Positions 41,990-50,896 of a stretch of DNA of 56,194 nucleotides are shown one piece after another (the stretch's first letter is position 1; each line of letters starts with the position of its first letter). The translations under genes were made by a program, and so were the position numbers. The stretch lies in assembly GCA_000383815.1 (NCBI GenBank), contig KB912754.1:36390-92583 (forward strand), given 5' to 3'. The notes under the pieces are model-generated. The model did no database searches. It was not told where the DNA came from and saw nothing but the letters and a program-made list of their open reading frames with translations. The DNA is from an actinobacterium SCGC AAA027-J17. GTDB lineage: Bacteria; Actinomycetota; Actinomycetes; Nanopelagicales; Nanopelagicaceae.

Positions 41990-43078
41990 TTATCGAACTT
42001 TAGATGGCACAAAAGGAAGTGAAACAACCTTAAAGGTTGAATCAGTTCCTCGGATATCAATTAAAACCTGATCATCTTTTTTAACATCTGAGTTGATTAA
42101 AGCCAAGCCAATTCCTTTTTTCAAAGCTGGTGAGTAGGTGCCACTAGTTACCGTCCCAATTACCTCACCTTTCAAATTCTTTACCTGCATATCTTTTCTA
42201 GGAATTCCTCGCTCAGTTGCCAGTATCGCCTTTAATCTCAACTTACTACCCTGCTCTTTTTGTTGGGTTAATACTTTTTTGCCGCGGAATTGATCCTTAT
42301 TCCACCCAACTGCCCAACTCGCACCTGCCTCAACTGGTGTGATGGAAAGTGAGAGCTCATGGCCATGAAGTGGGTAACCCATTTCAGTTCGAAGTAGATC
42401 TCTGGCACCTAATCCACAAATTGCGCCATCAAACTCTTTAACAATTAACGCAATTTTGTCCCACACCTGCTCGGCATCATTCCAGCGAGGAATAATCTCA
42501 AATCCAAACTCACCGGTGTATCCAGTTCGGCAGAGAATCACAGGGAGGTTATCAATTTTTACATTAATAAATGACATGTAATCAAGTGAGGCATCTATGC
42601 CTAATCTGCTCAAAACCTTTGCTGAATCTGCTCCTTGTAGCGCAAGTACTGCATACTCTTTATGCAGATTTTTAACAATTATTCCACTCGGTGCGCTCTG
42701 GGTAAGAATCTCAAAGACAGCTGCTGTATTTGAAGCATTTGGGATTAAAAACAAATCATCTTCACTGTTTAGGTAAACAATAAGATCATCAACCACCCCA
42801 CCATCTTCATTGCAAAGTAATGTGTATTGGGCTTGCCCGGCAGCAATTTTGGTCAGATCATTTGTCACCATTTTGTTTAAGTAATCAATCGCACCTACCC
42901 CAATGATTGAAACTTTTCCTAAATGGGAGACATCAAATAACCCAACCCGCTGCCTAACAGCGGTGTATTCAGCTATTGCCCCAGTTGCCGGGTATTCAAT
43001 CGGCATTAGCCAGCCACCAAAGTCAGCCATCTTTGCATTTTCAGCTAAATGTCTACCAGCCAATGGTGATTGATTCAT
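41990..43078 (-). CDS. gcvT: Glycine cleavage system aminomethyltransferase (T-protein)
   Basis: 362 residues. Moves the methylene from aminomethyl-lipoyl-H to tetrahydrofolate. Signature FDVSHLGKVSIIG with the catalytic aspartate region, GYTGEFGFEIIPRW, GLGARDLLRTEMGYPLHGHEL and GTVTSGTYSPALKKGIGLALI. gcvP and gcvH are not in the window. TAGGTT lies 6 nt before the ATG. 29 bp separate its stop from the small protein on the other strand. Neighbouring lipoate genes 11 kb downstream are functionally related, since GcvH is lipoylated. Confidence 0.95.
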   Translation of the reverse strand: MNQSPLAGRHLAENAKMADFGGWLMPIEYPATGAIAEYTAVRQRVGLFDVSHLGKVSIIGVGAIDYLNKMVTNDLTKIAAGQAQYTLLCNEDGGVVDDLIVYLNSEDDLFLIPNASNTAAVFEILTQSAPSGIIVKNLHKEYAVLALQGADSAKVLSRLGIDASLDYMSFINVKIDNLPVILCRTGYTGEFGFEIIPRWNDAEQVWDKIALIVKEFDGAICGLGARDLLRTEMGYPLHGHELSLSITPVEAGASWAVGWNKDQFRGKKVLTQQKEQGSKLRLKAILATERGIPRKDMQVKNLKGEVIGTVTSGTYSPALKKGIGLALINSDVKKDDQVLIDIRGTDSTFKVVSLPFVPSKVR

Positions 43079-43084
43079 AAGCCA

Positions 43085-43090
43085 AACCTA
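43085..43090 (-). promoter_or_regulatory. -10 element of gcvT
   Basis: TAGGTT, 6 nt before the ATG at 43078. Confidence 0.5.
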
Positions 43091-43211
43091 CACGTCCTAA
43101 ACCGCTATTTGCGCACCACTACTTGGGATAATTATCATCTTTTATCGGAATCCTTTAGGCTTACTCCATCGATTTCTAGCATGTCTATAAAATTATTGAA
43201 ACAGGAGTGCG

Positions 43212-44696
43212 ATGGCCAAGATTAAGTTAACAGCGAAAGTTGATAGTGAGATTTTAGTTGTTGGCCTCGGGCTTGCAAATAAGAAATTACAGATTGAATC
43301 AGGTGCTGCCCAACTAGATTCAGCCGCACTGCTGGCAACATTAAATGCCATGGGAGCAACTGCGAAGGCTGATGAGGTTATAAAGCTTCCTGGTAAAGCA
43401 ACAAAGTTAGTTGTCTTCACCGGTTTAGGTGAGATCAAATCATCTTATGAGCCAGAGGTTTTAAGACGTGCTGCCGGTGCTGCTGCCAGACATTTAAATG
43501 GAAATAAGAACGCCACATTCTCTTTGCCGCATAAATCAGTTGTCGAGCTAGCAGCTATCGCTGAAGGTGCTGCCCTTGGTGCTTACACATTTGTGGAGTT
43601 CTTAGGTAGCAGCAAGCAGGAGCAGAAGGCGCCATTGGAATTGATATCTTTGATTTCAAAGTTTTCAGATACTGCTCAAGCCAAAACAGCTATTAAGCGC
43701 GCTGATATCCTTGCTGAACAGACCTATTTAGTGCGCGATTTAATTAATACGCCACCAAGCCATTTAACCCCTGAATCATTTTCACAAAAGATGAAAAAAC
43801 TTGCTACTAAGTACGGAGTAAAGGCTGAGATCATTAATGATGCCACCCTTAAAAAATCTGGTTACGGCGGAATCATTGGCGTGGGACAAGGCTCTGCTAA
43901 TCCCCCACGACTTCTTCATGTTTCTTACTCACCGGCTAAAGCAAAGAAGCGATACGCCTTTGTTGGTAAAGGCATCACCTTTGATACCGGCGGCCTGGCA
44001 TTAAAACCTGCCAATGGCATGGAGGCGATGAAGTCAGATATGTCAGGTGCTGCTGCGGTAATTGCAGCCGTCTTTGCAATTGCGCAATTAAAGCTTCCTA
44101 TTGCTGTAGATGGTTGGGCACCACTTGCTGAAAATATGGTCAGCGATAATGCCACTAGGCCAAGTGATGTAATAACAATTTATGGTGGTAAAACTGTTGA
44201 AGTATTAAATCCAGATGCTGAAGGTCGATTAGTTTTAGCTGATGCATTAATTAAAGCAGCTGAGGTTGGTAAGAAGGCTGGTGGATTAGATGGAATTGTT
44301 GATGTGGCAACACTTACTGGTGCTCAGGTTGTGGCCCTTGGAACGAGAACCTCTGCAGTGATGACAAATAATGAAGAGTTTAGTAATCAATTCCTAAAGG
44401 CTGCTCAATTAGCTGGTGAAGCTTTCTGGCCAATGCCACTACCAGTTGAGTTACGAGCCTCACTTGATTCACCAGTTGCTGATATTGCAAATATTGGTGA
44501 CCGAATGGGTGGCATGTTAGTTGCAGGATTATTTTTAAAGGAGTTTATTGATCCACAAACACCATGGCTGCATTTAGATATTGCAGGGCCGGCATACAAT
44601 GAAAAACATCCACATGGCTACACCACAGTTGGTGGCACTGGAATCTCGCTACGCTCACTGGTGCAGTTAGCTGAGTTGGCTTCATCACAGGCATAG
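43212..44696 (+). CDS. pepA: Leucyl aminopeptidase (M17)
   Basis: 494 residues. M17 family dinuclear metallo-aminopeptidase. Catalytic C-terminal domain with VGKGITFDTGGLALKPANGMEAMKSDMSGAAAV (lysine and two aspartate ligands) and the family stamp NPDAEGRLVLADAL (usual NTDAEGRL with Thr to Pro). N-terminal domain is the usual macro-like fold. AGGAG lies 5 nt ahead of the ATG, so this gene has a leader, unlike many here. Cytoplasmic, used in peptide turnover. Same position as pepB in Mycobacterium, between gcvT and dlaT. Confidence 0.94.
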   Translation: MAKIKLTAKVDSEILVVGLGLANKKLQIESGAAQLDSAALLATLNAMGATAKADEVIKLPGKATKLVVFTGLGEIKSSYEPEVLRRAAGAAARHLNGNKNATFSLPHKSVVELAAIAEGAALGAYTFVEFLGSSKQEQKAPLELISLISKFSDTAQAKTAIKRADILAEQTYLVRDLINTPPSHLTPESFSQKMKKLATKYGVKAEIINDATLKKSGYGGIIGVGQGSANPPRLLHVSYSPAKAKKRYAFVGKGITFDTGGLALKPANGMEAMKSDMSGAAAVIAAVFAIAQLKLPIAVDGWAPLAENMVSDNATRPSDVITIYGGKTVEVLNPDAEGRLVLADALIKAAEVGKKAGGLDGIVDVATLTGAQVVALGTRTSAVMTNNEEFSNQFLKAAQLAGEAFWPMPLPVELRASLDSPVADIANIGDRMGGMLVAGLFLKEFIDPQTPWLHLDIAGPAYNEKHPHGYTTVGGTGISLRSLVQLAELASSQA

Positions 44697-44750
44697 TGGC
44701 GCTTTTACTTCAGGTTTATCGGGTAGAAGAATTCGTGGCAGGATTACCTC

Positions 44751-46118
44751 ATGGCCGATTTTGATCTAGTAATTCTTGGTGGCGGCAGCGGCGGTTACGC
44801 AGCAGCACTTCGCGCATCACAATTAGGCCAAAAGGTAGTTTTAATTGAGAAAGAAAAATTAGGCGGCACCTGCCTACACAAAGGATGCATACCAACCAAA
44901 GCTTTATTACATGCCGGTGAGATCGCAGATAGCACCCGTCATGCCGGTGATTTTGGCGTCAAGGCTGATTTTCACTCGATGGATATGGCAGCGGTTAATA
45001 CTTATAAAGATGGGGTTATTGCCAAGCTTCATAAAGGCTTAGAGGGTTTAGTTAAATCTAGGAATGTTACCTATGTGCAGGGCAGCGGCAAATTAGTTTC
45101 TAGCAACACAGTTGAAGTAAATGGCGCCAAATACACCGGCAAGAATGTAATTCTGGCAACTGGTTCATATCCAAAAACTTTGCCAGGACTTGAGATTGAT
45201 GGCAAACAGATAATTACTAGTGAACAGGCTATTAAGTTGGATTATGTTCCAAAATCTGTAATTGTCTTAGGCGGCGGTGTGATTGGCTGTGAGTTTGCCT
45301 CGGTTTGGAAATCATTTGGAGCAGAGGTAACAATCATTGAAGGTCTACCTCACCTAGTTGCACTAGAGGATGAGTCATCAAGCAAGCAGTTAGAGCGGGC
45401 TTTCCGCAAGCGAGGAATCAATTTTGAGTTGGGCGTAAAGTTTAAATCTGCCGAACGTGGCAAGAAAGATGTAAAGATCACCTTGGAGGATGGCAAAGAA
45501 TTCTCCGCAGAAATTTTGTTGGTCGCAGTTGGTCGCGGTCCAGTTTCAACTGGTTTAGGTTATGAAGAGGCTGGAATTAAGATGGATCGTGGTTATGTTT
45601 TAGTAGATAACAAGTGCCGCACCAATGTGGCCGGTGTTTGGGCAGTTGGTGATCTAATTCCAACACTGCAATTAGCACATGTGGGGTTTGCCGAAGGAAT
45701 TATGGTGGCCGAGGAGATCGCTGGTTTAAATCCAAGAGCGATTAATTATGATGGCGTTCCACGAGTTACCTACTCAGAGCCTGAGGTTGCCTCCGTTGGA
45801 TTAACAACTGCAGCCGCTAAAGCAGCTGGCCATGATGTGGTGGAGTTGAATTATGATTTGGCTGGAAATGGTAAGGCAAATATTTTAAAGACCGCAGGCT
45901 CGGTAAAATTGGTTGCCAAAAAGAATGGCCCAGTGATTGGCATACATATGGTTGGCTCTCGGGTTGGTGAATTACTAGCTGAGGCCCAACTGATCTATAA
46001 CTGGGAGGCAGATGCCGCTGATGTTGCTCAACATATTCATGCTCATCCAACCTTGTCTGAGGCGATGGGTGAGGCACACTTAGCCCTGGCCGGTAAGCCA
46101 CTTCATGCGCACGGTTAG
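44751..46118 (+). CDS. lpdA: Dihydrolipoyl dehydrogenase (E3)
   Basis: 455 residues. FAD motif LVILGGGSGGYAAALRASQLG, redox disulfide GGTCLHKGCIPTKALLH (C-x4-C), NAD motif VIVLGGGVIGCEFASVW and the C-terminal H-E pair HIHAHPTLSEAMGEAHLAL. Regenerates lipoyl disulfide for the 2-oxoacid dehydrogenases and the glycine cleavage system. Directly before the E2 gene (34-bp gap), so E3-E2 is one unit. AGGATT upstream of the ATG may be the ribosome site. Confidence 0.96.
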   Translation: MADFDLVILGGGSGGYAAALRASQLGQKVVLIEKEKLGGTCLHKGCIPTKALLHAGEIADSTRHAGDFGVKADFHSMDMAAVNTYKDGVIAKLHKGLEGLVKSRNVTYVQGSGKLVSSNTVEVNGAKYTGKNVILATGSYPKTLPGLEIDGKQIITSEQAIKLDYVPKSVIVLGGGVIGCEFASVWKSFGAEVTIIEGLPHLVALEDESSSKQLERAFRKRGINFELGVKFKSAERGKKDVKITLEDGKEFSAEILLVAVGRGPVSTGLGYEEAGIKMDRGYVLVDNKCRTNVAGVWAVGDLIPTLQLAHVGFAEGIMVAEEIAGLNPRAINYDGVPRVTYSEPEVASVGLTTAAAKAAGHDVVELNYDLAGNGKANILKTAGSVKLVAKKNGPVIGIHMVGSRVGELLAEAQLIYNWEADAADVAQHIHAHPTLSEAMGEAHLALAGKPLHAHG

Positions 46119-46152
46119 AGTTAAAATGGTTAATAGAGAGGTTAAAATCTAA

Positions 46153-47859
46153 ATGACTTTTTCAGTAACCATGCCAGCACTTGGCGAATCTGTAACTGAG
46201 GGAACAGTAACTCGTTGGTTAAAAAAAGAGGGCGATCAGATTGCAGTTGATGAGCCGTTACTAGAGGTTTCAACTGACAAAGTAGATACTGAAATTCCGT
46301 CCCCTGTAGCAGGGGTATTACAAAAAATTGTTGTGCAAGTAGATTCCACGGTTGCAGTTGGAGCAGAGTTAGCGATTATTGCCGAATCTAATGGTGCAAC
46401 AAAAGCTGCTGCGCCAGCACCTGCGCCAGTTTCAACTCCAACACCAACGCCAACTCCAGTTGCTACACCAGCGCCAGTTGCCCAAGTTTCAACTCCTGCT
46501 CCAGTAGCTGCTGCTGCGCCAGTAGCAAGTAGCGGGGCAACAATTGTTTCGATGCCAGCACTTGGTGAATCTGTAACTGAAGGAACTGTTACTAGATGGC
46601 TTAAGAAGGTTGGAGATGCAGTTGCAGTCGATGAGGCACTGCTTGAGGTTTCAACTGACAAAGTAGATACTGAGATTCCTTCTCCGGTTTCTGGAACTGT
46701 GTTAAGTATTGATGTGCCGGTAGATTCAACAGTTGCAGTTGGTGCACGTTTAGCATCAATTGGCGTTTCAGGATCTGCAGCACCTGCTGCAAAACCAGTA
46801 GCTGCCGCACCTGTTGCCGCTGCGCCAACTCCACCTGCTCCCCCAGTTGTTACCCCACCAGTAGTTTCTGCGCCAGTAATTTCTACCCCAGTTGTTTCTG
46901 CGCCAGTAGTTAGCACACCAGCTGCAACTACAAGAGCTGATGATGCTTATGTAACACCAATCGTTAGGAAATTAGCAGCTGAGGCTGGTGTAAACCTGGC
47001 AACTATTAAAGGCACCGGGGTTGGTGGACGAATTCGTAAAGAGGATATTTTGGCAGCCACACCTCGCGCAGCTGCAACGCCAACTGCAACAGTTATGGCC
47101 TCAACCGCGGTAGCACCACGTGGCCCAATTGCAGTTTCACCACTTCGTGGCACAACTGTCAGCATGTCAAGATTGCGTAAAGTAATTGCAGATCGAATGG
47201 TTGAATCCTTAAAGATCTCAGCGCAATTAACTACTGTTGTTGAAGTCGATGTTACAAAAATTGATCGACTGCGTAATGCGGCAAAAGCATCTTTTGAATC
47301 CCGTGAAGGTGTGAAATTAACCTTCCTGCCATTTTTTGCAGTTTCAGTATGTGAAGCATTAAAACAGCATCCAGTTTTAAACTCATCAGTTGAAGGTGAT
47401 CAAATTACCTATCATGGTGCTGAGCATTTAGGTGTAGCAGTTGATACCGATCGCGGCTTACTTGTTCCTGTAGTTAAAGATGCTGGGGATCTAAACATGG
47501 GTGGAATTGCCCGAAAGATTTCTGATGTGGCCGCTAGAACTCGTGAAAACAAAATTACGCCAGATGAGTTAGGTGGTGGAACATTCACCATCACAAACAC
47601 TGGATCACGTGGAGCATTGTTTGATACACCGATCATTAATCAGCCACAGGTTGCAATTTTGGGTCTTGGCGCAGTTGTTAAAAGACCAATGGTTGTTAAG
47701 GGTGCAGATGGTGGCGAGACCATTGCAATTAGATCCATGGTCTATCTAGCCCTCTCCTATGACCACCGCGTGGTCGATGGCGCTGATGCAGCACGTTTCT
47801 TAGTAACATTAAAAGAAAGATTAGAAGAGGGTCGATTCGAATCTGATTTAGGTTTGTAA
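46153..47859 (+). CDS. dlaT: Dihydrolipoamide acyltransferase (E2), two lipoyl domains
   Basis: 568 residues. Two lipoyl domains (about 3-75 and 130-202), each with the lipoylated lysine in [13 protein letters not shown], linked by Ala/Pro/Val/Thr-rich flexible linkers; then a peripheral-subunit-binding domain ([35 protein letters not shown], about 257-290) and the catalytic domain with [17 protein letters not shown] (H and D). The pattern is that of the actinobacterial pyruvate dehydrogenase E2 / DlaT, encoded near lipB-lipA; it may serve branched-chain or 2-oxoglutarate complexes as well. The linker's complementary strand has a long spurious reading frame, ignored. Confidence 0.93.
   Translation: MTFSVTMPALGESVTEGTVTRWLKKEGDQIAVDEPLLEVSTDKVDTEIPSPVAGVLQKIVVQVDSTVAVGAELAIIAESNGATKAAAPAPAPVSTPTPTPTPVATPAPVAQVSTPAPVAAAAPVASSGATIVSMPALGESVTEGTVTRWLKKVGDAVAVDEALLEVSTDKVDTEIPSPVSGTVLSIDVPVDSTVAVGARLASIGVSGSAAPAAKPVAAAPVAAAPTPPAPPVVTPPVVSAPVISTPVVSAPVVSTPAATTRADDAYVTPIVRKLAAEAGVNLATIKGTGVGGRIRKEDILAATPRAAATPTATVMASTAVAPRGPIAVSPLRGTTVSMSRLRKVIADRMVESLKISAQLTTVVEVDVTKIDRLRNAAKASFESREGVKLTFLPFFAVSVCEALKQHPVLNSSVEGDQITYHGAEHLGVAVDTDRGLLVPVVKDAGDLNMGGIARKISDVAARTRENKITPDELGGGTFTITNTGSRGALFDTPIINQPQVAILGLGAVVKRPMVVKGADGGETIAIRSMVYLALSYDHRVVDGADAARFLVTLKERLEEGRFESDLGL
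46171..46780 (+). repeat. Direct repeat of lipoyl-domain coding sequence (381-bp period)
   Basis: The two lipoyl domains of the E2 gene are repeats offset by 381 bp (127 codons). A 29-nt stretch around the lipoyl lysine is identical (46264-46292 and 46645-46673), more alike than neutral synonymous drift would leave, which suggests gene conversion or recent duplication. Confidence 0.75.
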
Positions 47860-47860
47860 C

Positions 47861-48748
47861 TTGGCTAAACAGAAAAAGATTGCCGTAACTGGTGCATCTG
47901 GATTAATTGGTAGCGCCCTTTGTGCGCAACTAAAAAGTGATGGCCACCAGGTAATCAAAGTTGTTAGACGAGCTGCCCGAGTAGCTGATGAGGTAAGTTG
48001 GAATCCACTTAAAGGCGAGATCGATCTAGCTGGGCTAGAAGGTGCGGATGCAGTATTTCATCTTGCAGGAGCTGGTGTTGGAGATAAACGTTGGTCTGCT
48101 GCTTATCGATCAGAGATTTTAAACTCAAGATTGCTCAGCACAACCACAATTGCCAATGCATGTGAGCAAATCCAACCAGAGGTCTTTATCTCTGCTAGTG
48201 CAATTGGTTATTACGGTGAAACTGGCGATAGATCAGTAACTGAAACAGATCGTGGTGGTGAAGATTTCTTATCGATTGTCTGCCGTGAATGGGAATTAGT
48301 TGCAAACCAAGCCCCTAGCGTTCGAACAGTTAAGTTAAGAACAGGTTTAGTTTTAGATCCAACAGGGGGCGCACTCGGCAGGATGTTGCCTATCTTTAAA
48401 TTTGGTTTAGGCGGAAAGTTAGGTTCGGGTAAACAATGGTGGTCATGGATTACTTTGCATGATCAGATTCGAGCGATGATTTTTCTGATGAATTCCAAAA
48501 TTGAGGGTCCAGTTAATATCACCTCACCAAATCCGGTGACTAATCAACAGTTCACTGCAGCTCTAGCCAGAGCATTAAAGCGACCAGCATTTTTCCCTGC
48601 TCCTGCCTTTGCACTTCGTGCTGCGCTGGGCGGGTTTTCAACTGAAATTCTAGGATCAAAAAAAGTTATGCCAAAGGTTTTGTTAGATAACGATTTTGAG
48701 TTTGACTACCCACATCTTCTTGCTGCACTTACTGAATTAGTTGATTAA
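47861..48748 (+). CDS. SDR39U1/TIGR01777-type NAD(P)-binding epimerase-like protein
   Basis: 295 residues. Extended SDR: N-terminal KIAVTGASGLIGSALCAQLKSDGH, then VFHLAGAGVGDKRWSAAYRSEILNSR, FISASAIGYYGETGDRSV and a C-terminal DUF1731-like portion (FFPAPAFALRAALGGFSTEILGSKKVMPK). The family (called YfcH, SDR39U1, sulA-related) has no settled reaction. TTG is the only start consistent with the fold; it sits 1 bp after the E2 stop, so it is coupled to the E2 gene. Its 3' end overlaps the convergent FAD gene by 20 bp. In Mycobacterium a similar gene sits between dlaT and lipB. Confidence 0.85.
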   Translation: MAKQKKIAVTGASGLIGSALCAQLKSDGHQVIKVVRRAARVADEVSWNPLKGEIDLAGLEGADAVFHLAGAGVGDKRWSAAYRSEILNSRLLSTTTIANACEQIQPEVFISASAIGYYGETGDRSVTETDRGGEDFLSIVCREWELVANQAPSVRTVKLRTGLVLDPTGGALGRMLPIFKFGLGGKLGSGKQWWSWITLHDQIRAMIFLMNSKIEGPVNITSPNPVTNQQFTAALARALKRPAFFPAPAFALRAALGGFSTEILGSKKVMPKVLLDNDFEFDYPHLLAALTELVD

Positions 48749-49874
48749 TCGCTCGCGCTGCTAAAAAGCCACTTTGCATAGCACCTTGCTGGGATGGCAC
48801 AGCCATATGATCTCCGGCAAGATAAATCTGATCTGAAAACTTTGCACTCTTTGTTTTACTCACCCCAGGCAGGTGAGCTGGAAGAGATTGCTTGATCTCA
48901 TACCTTGCCACATACTCCCAAGAGTGGGTACTCATCTGCCAAATCTCTGCGAGCTCTTTACGAAAGACACTTTCAGTAATCGGTGAAAGTGAGGTTGCAC
49001 TTACTAAGTGTTGACCATCTGGTGCGTATTTCTTTGAAACTTGGCTGATCACTATTGAGTTAACTAACTTTGATTTACTAGATACGACTAGATTTTTTGA
49101 ATCACTCGGTAGTTGATTTGTTGCAAAGTAAGCGGTTGTACTAGAAAGCATCTTAGGCAACTGCACACCACTTAGTAGTTGAGCTGCGGTAGTCGGATCT
49201 GTTGCCACAATTACATATCGAGCTCGATAAGTATCTTGATTAGTTGTTACTTGACCATTTGATACAGATTGCACACTCTCATTTAAATTCAGGTTTTGGA
49301 TCGGCTTTGCCAGGGCTCTGGAAAACTCCCCCACACCAGCTGCTGGAACCCCAGGCAAAGATTTTACAAAACTACGCAAGATCTGCTGTGCTACATCAGA
49401 TGCGATCTCTTGTGGGTCTGTTAAAAAAACACCTGATAAAAATGGTTTTAATACCTTTTGATAGAGATCTGGAAACTCGGTTGCGTAGTGTCCAAAACTC
49501 TTCTCATTTTTAACCTTTGGGCTTGCAACAAATTTGAGAAACCTTAACTTTTGATTTATTGATCCTAACTTTGGTGAAAATGTTGAGAGGCTATAGCCAA
49601 CCTTAATTTGTTCATCTGCCAACCTAATTTTTCCAGATATGTACTTAAAATCTAACTCTTTTATTACATTACTTTTTACTACTTGGGGATACTTAGGGTT
49701 AATCACTTGAAACCCACGATCGCAAATAAACCCATCAATTACATCACTTCTAACCCGGCCTCCAACTTGATCACTTGCTTCAAGTAGTAAAACTGAGATA
49801 CCCGCCTGCTGCACCGCACGTGCTGCGGTAAGGCCGGCAAGGCCTGCACCAACTACTATGCAATCAAAATTCAT
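48729..49874 (-). CDS. FAD-dependent amine oxidoreductase / phytoene desaturase-like
   Basis: 381 residues. FAD-binding DCIVVGAGLAGLTAARAVQQAG with the following glutamate LLEASDQVGGRVRSD (GGR loop), then DRGFQVINPKYP, and the C-terminal YLAGDHMAVPSQQGAMQSG that holds the second FAD contact. Of the monoamine-oxidase/phytoene desaturase fold; no substrate is clear. Last gene of a minus-strand run MMPL - Gfo/Idh/MocA - this gene, with a 2-bp gap ahead. Confidence 0.85.
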   Translation of the reverse strand: MNFDCIVVGAGLAGLTAARAVQQAGISVLLLEASDQVGGRVRSDVIDGFICDRGFQVINPKYPQVVKSNVIKELDFKYISGKIRLADEQIKVGYSLSTFSPKLGSINQKLRFLKFVASPKVKNEKSFGHYATEFPDLYQKVLKPFLSGVFLTDPQEIASDVAQQILRSFVKSLPGVPAAGVGEFSRALAKPIQNLNLNESVQSVSNGQVTTNQDTYRARYVIVATDPTTAAQLLSGVQLPKMLSSTTAYFATNQLPSDSKNLVVSSKSKLVNSIVISQVSKKYAPDGQHLVSATSLSPITESVFRKELAEIWQMSTHSWEYVARYEIKQSLPAHLPGVSKTKSAKFSDQIYLAGDHMAVPSQQGAMQSGFLAARAINQLIQ

Positions 49875-49876
49875 TC

Positions 49877-50887
49877 TTATCTAAAGCTAATTTCACGTGC
49901 TTGATCGATAATCTTTGCAACCGCTAACGCTTCATCGGTGGTAACTGGCCAAGGTGAACCAGATAATGCTGCTTTTACTAGCGAATAAAACTCGGTGTAA
50001 TTTCCATCAATACTTGGGAAAGGGATCACCTCAGAGCCCTTGTGAATAAAAGCTTGTGACTTGGTGCTCTGTTGCCACTTACCATCTACTGGTTGTCCCC
50101 CTGCTTTAAGCAGGCTCTCTTGTGGATCTAGCTCTTGAATAATTAATGTTGCTTGATCACCAACTAATCTAATTCTTGGACCAGCTGCTCCCATAATCGC
50201 ACTTGCTGATAAGTATGAATCAACTCCATTTTTATGTTTGAGTACTAAAACTATGTCATCATCTGACGCACCTCGAATTGATCTAACGGATGAGGAGATC
50301 AACTCCGCTGGGCCAAACCAATCAAGAGCAGTTGAGAGTAGATGTGGCTGTAAATCTAGAAGATTTCCCCCACCTTCAGCTGCGCTTTGATTTTCACGCC
50401 AAGAATCTCCCTTTAATCTTGGTTTAAAAACTTCAAACCTTGACTCCAACCGAAAAATTTTTCCCAAGACACCATCTGCTAAAACTTTCTTGATAGTCAA
50501 AGAATCTGAATCCCACTTACGATTGAAATAGGTTGTTACTGGTACGCCAGTTTGTTTTGACACATCAATTATCTCTTGTGTCTCTTTTAAAGTTCGCCCC
50601 ATTGGCTTATCAACTACAACTGGCACTCCAGCTTTTAAACTGGCAATCGCTTGTTTGGCATGAGCATCATTTGTAGAGGCAACTACAAGCAGATCTAGTT
50701 TGCAATTTAGTAGATCATCAATATTTCCAACAATTTCTGCTTGTGGGAAATCAGTTTTGGCATTTGAGATACGTGCAGAATTAGTTGTAAGTATTGCCGC
50801 AACTTCAAAACCTGCTCCGCGCAAAAGTGGTGCATGAAAGTACCGCCCCGCTAAACCGTATCCTGCGATACCAACGCGGGGAGCCAT
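49877..50887 (-). CDS. Gfo/Idh/MocA family oxidoreductase
   Basis: 336 residues. N-terminal Rossmann domain RVGIAGYGLAGRYFHAPLLRGAG, the family PVVVDKPMGRTLKETQ (catalytic lysine in DKP), then the alpha/beta C-terminal domain with GGNLLDLQPHLLSTALDWFG (histidine of the DxxxH pattern). NAD(P)-dependent oxidoreductase of sugars or polyols. The short G-Y-F-H-A-P-L sequence points to the YvaA/IolW-like branch (scyllo-inositol dehydrogenases) but the substrate is not decided. Lies 9 bp after the MMPL gene. Confidence 0.88.
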   Translation of the reverse strand: MAPRVGIAGYGLAGRYFHAPLLRGAGFEVAAILTTNSARISNAKTDFPQAEIVGNIDDLLNCKLDLLVVASTNDAHAKQAIASLKAGVPVVVDKPMGRTLKETQEIIDVSKQTGVPVTTYFNRKWDSDSLTIKKVLADGVLGKIFRLESRFEVFKPRLKGDSWRENQSAAEGGGNLLDLQPHLLSTALDWFGPAELISSSVRSIRGASDDDIVLVLKHKNGVDSYLSASAIMGAAGPRIRLVGDQATLIIQELDPQESLLKAGGQPVDGKWQQSTKSQAFIHKGSEVIPFPSIDGNYTEFYSLVKAALSGSPWPVTTDEALAVAKIIDQAREISFR

Positions 50888-50896
50888 ACTTAGATC

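Noticed and set aside
46236-46916. 226-codon open frame on the minus strand inside the E2 gene
   Set aside because: It is antisense to the Ala/Pro/Thr-rich linkers; the translation is low-complexity TGA/TGV repeats and the plus-strand E2 has complete domain motifs.
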